From Candidatus Nanopelagicaceae bacterium (lineage in GTDB: Bacteria; Actinomycetota; Actinomycetes; Nanopelagicales; Nanopelagicaceae), in NCBI GenBank assembly GCA_947490625.1, contig CANLHC010000051.1, positions 1 through 6,301 of the forward strand: a stretch of 6,301 nucleotides of DNA, written 5' to 3'. Of this stretch, positions 5,096-6,301 are shown in pieces; within the stretch, counting starts at the first letter, position 1; each line of letters begins with the position of its first letter. The position numbers and the translations under genes are program-made. The notes below the pieces were generated by a model. The model was not told the DNA's origin. It made no database searches and saw only the letters and a list, made by a program, of their open reading frames with translations.

Positions 5096-6301
5096 TTATC
5101 GGTACGCAGGTGCCGCGCCTGCAACAGCATCACCCATGCGGTGTACGCGCATAGCATTTGTAGAGCCAGGAATTCCTGGAGGCGATCCCGCAACGATGAT
5201 GACGTTATCTCCGATTGTGGTGCGCTTGCTCTCAAGCAGAAGACCGTCGACCTGCTTGACCATCTCATCGGTATGAGAGACAACTGGAGTAATCATCGGT
5301 TCCACACCCCACGTCAACGCTAGGCGGTTATAGGTTCCACGATCTGGAGTGAGAGCAAGAATTGGAATCGGTGAGCGAAGGCGAGACATGCGACGAGCAG
5401 AGTCACCACTTTGCGTAAATGCAACAAGAAATTGTGCACCGACAATCGTTCCTACTTCAACAGCTGCTTTTGTGATTGCTCCACCCTTAGTTCGCGGTTC
5501 ATGTTTCAAAGGGCGAATTCTCTCAAGCCCGCCTTCTTCAGTCCGCTGAATAATCCGAGCCATCGTCTGCACCGCTTCAATAGCAAAATCACCGATGCTC
5601 GTTTCACCCGAAAGCATCAGCGCGTCTGCCCCATCGAGTACAGCATTAGCGCAGTCTGTTGCCTCTGCTCGAGTCGGCGTGGAGTTTGTAATCATTGAAT
5701 CAAGCATCTGCGTAGCGACGATGACAGGTTTTGCGGCATCGCGAGCAAGTTCGACACAACGCTTTTGGACCAAAGGCACATCTTCAATCGGCAGTTCAAC
5801 ACCGAGATCGCCTCGAGCAACCATAATTCCATCAAAAGCATCAACGATCCCCACAAGATTTTCTACTGCTTGCGGTTTTTCAATCTTGGCAATCACCGGA
5901 ACCCTAATGCCCTCTTCATCCATAATGCGATGTACATCTTTGATGTCTTCGGCGCTGCGCACGAAAGAGAGTGCGATGAAATCCGCTCCTGCTTTAAGTC
6001 CCCAGCGAAGATCATCAATATCTTTCTCGGAAAGTGCCGGAACTGATACTGCAACTCCTGGAAGATTGATTCCCTTGTTATTACTCACCGTACCGGGCTC
6101 GATTACGTGAGTGATGACATCGTTACCAACGATGCTAGACACCTCAACGGTAACTTTGCCGTCGTCTATCAAAATGCGATCTCCTGGTTTGCAATCGCCA
6201 GTAAGACCTTTGTAGGTGGTGCCCACTCGATCTTTACTACCTTCAATCTCATCTGTTGTGATTGTAAAGACATCACCGCGCTCTAGATCGTGAGGTCCAT
6301 C
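5096..6301 (-). CDS. pyk: Pyruvate kinase (5' end beyond the window)
   Basis: The frame is open from the window edge to the TAA at 5096-5098, giving 401 C-terminal residues of an enzyme usually about 470-480 long, so some 75 N-terminal residues are missing. It converts phosphoenolpyruvate and ADP to pyruvate and ATP in the cytoplasm, the last step of glycolysis. In fragment numbering I see the end of the B domain with GINLPG (77-82), the catalytic lysine and metal-binding glutamate in AKIEKP (K139, E141), the second metal ligand in VARGDLGVELP (D165), ATQML (from 196) and PTRAE (209-213). ADALMLSGETS follows; the SGETS form is familiar from actinobacterial enzymes. The C-terminal regulatory domain is complete, ending GDAVAGAAPAYR. 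The residue that separates K+-dependent from independent enzymes (GPE/GPK motif) lies outside the window. The GTG at 6226 is internal, since homologous sequence continues upstream of it. Confidence 0.96.
   Translation of the reverse strand, partial: DGPHDLERGDVFTITTDEIEGSKDRVGTTYKGLTGDCKPGDRILIDDGKVTVEVSSIVGNDVITHVIEPGTVSNNKGINLPGVAVSVPALSEKDIDDLRWGLKAGADFIALSFVRSAEDIKDVHRIMDEEGIRVPVIAKIEKPQAVENLVGIVDAFDGIMVARGDLGVELPIEDVPLVQKRCVELARDAAKPVIVATQMLDSMITNSTPTRAEATDCANAVLDGADALMLSGETSIGDFAIEAVQTMARIIQRTEEGGLERIRPLKHEPRTKGGAITKAAVEVGTIVGAQFLVAFTQSGDSARRMSRLRSPIPILALTPDRGTYNRLALTWGVEPMITPVVSHTDEMVKQVDGLLLESKRTTIGDNVIIVAGSPPGIPGSTNAMRVHRMGDAVAGAAPAYR

Noticed and set aside
5595..6110. 171-codon open frame on the + strand opposite pyk
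   Set aside because: It is Ser/Ala/Thr-rich and lies wholly antisense to well-conserved pyruvate kinase; it has the look of a shadow frame and no recognisable domain.

Overview
The window is an ordinary core-metabolism and transport region of an actinobacterium. I infer this from three things: an ANTAR response regulator of the PdtaR (Rv1626) type, an actinobacterial-style pyruvate kinase, and the next-to-pyk position of that regulator. Base composition is close to half GC by eye, low for the phylum, and spacing is very compact (1-49 nt gaps). That would suit a streamlined aquatic lineage such as the freshwater acI/Nanopelagicales group. This placement is inference and not proven by the sequence.

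Layout. Positions 1-2892 on the + strand hold the distal part of a branched-chain amino acid (HAAT family) ABC transporter operon: the 3' end of livH, then complete livM, livG and livF, all abutting or overlapping. A strong 14-bp symmetric hairpin (2919-2950) lies between livF and the converging livK, and probably ends transcription from both sides. On the - strand, reading from high to low coordinates, come pyk (5' end outside the window), a 73-nt tRNA-like gene with anticodon CAA, pdtaR, a 165-nt regulatory gap, and livK, the lipoprotein substrate-binding component.

How the parts work together. LivK captures branched-chain or related amino acids outside the membrane, LivH and LivM form the channel, and LivG and LivF hydrolyse ATP. 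The binding protein is therefore encoded on the opposite strand from its permease and ATPases, with its own leader. PdtaR-type proteins are phosphorylated receiver/ANTAR proteins that bind RNA and act by antitermination; its kinase is not in this window. Pyruvate kinase makes pyruvate, a precursor of valine and leucine, but a regulatory link is only inference.

I see no mobile element, CRISPR array or obviously new multi-gene system. The most unusual signals are in two places. One is the tRNA/pdtaR junction: a Leu-anticodon tRNA without the long variable arm, ending one nucleotide before the pdtaR start codon. The other is the livK upstream region: alternating GTAAA/TTTAC half-sites over a putative -35 box, and a leader hairpin.
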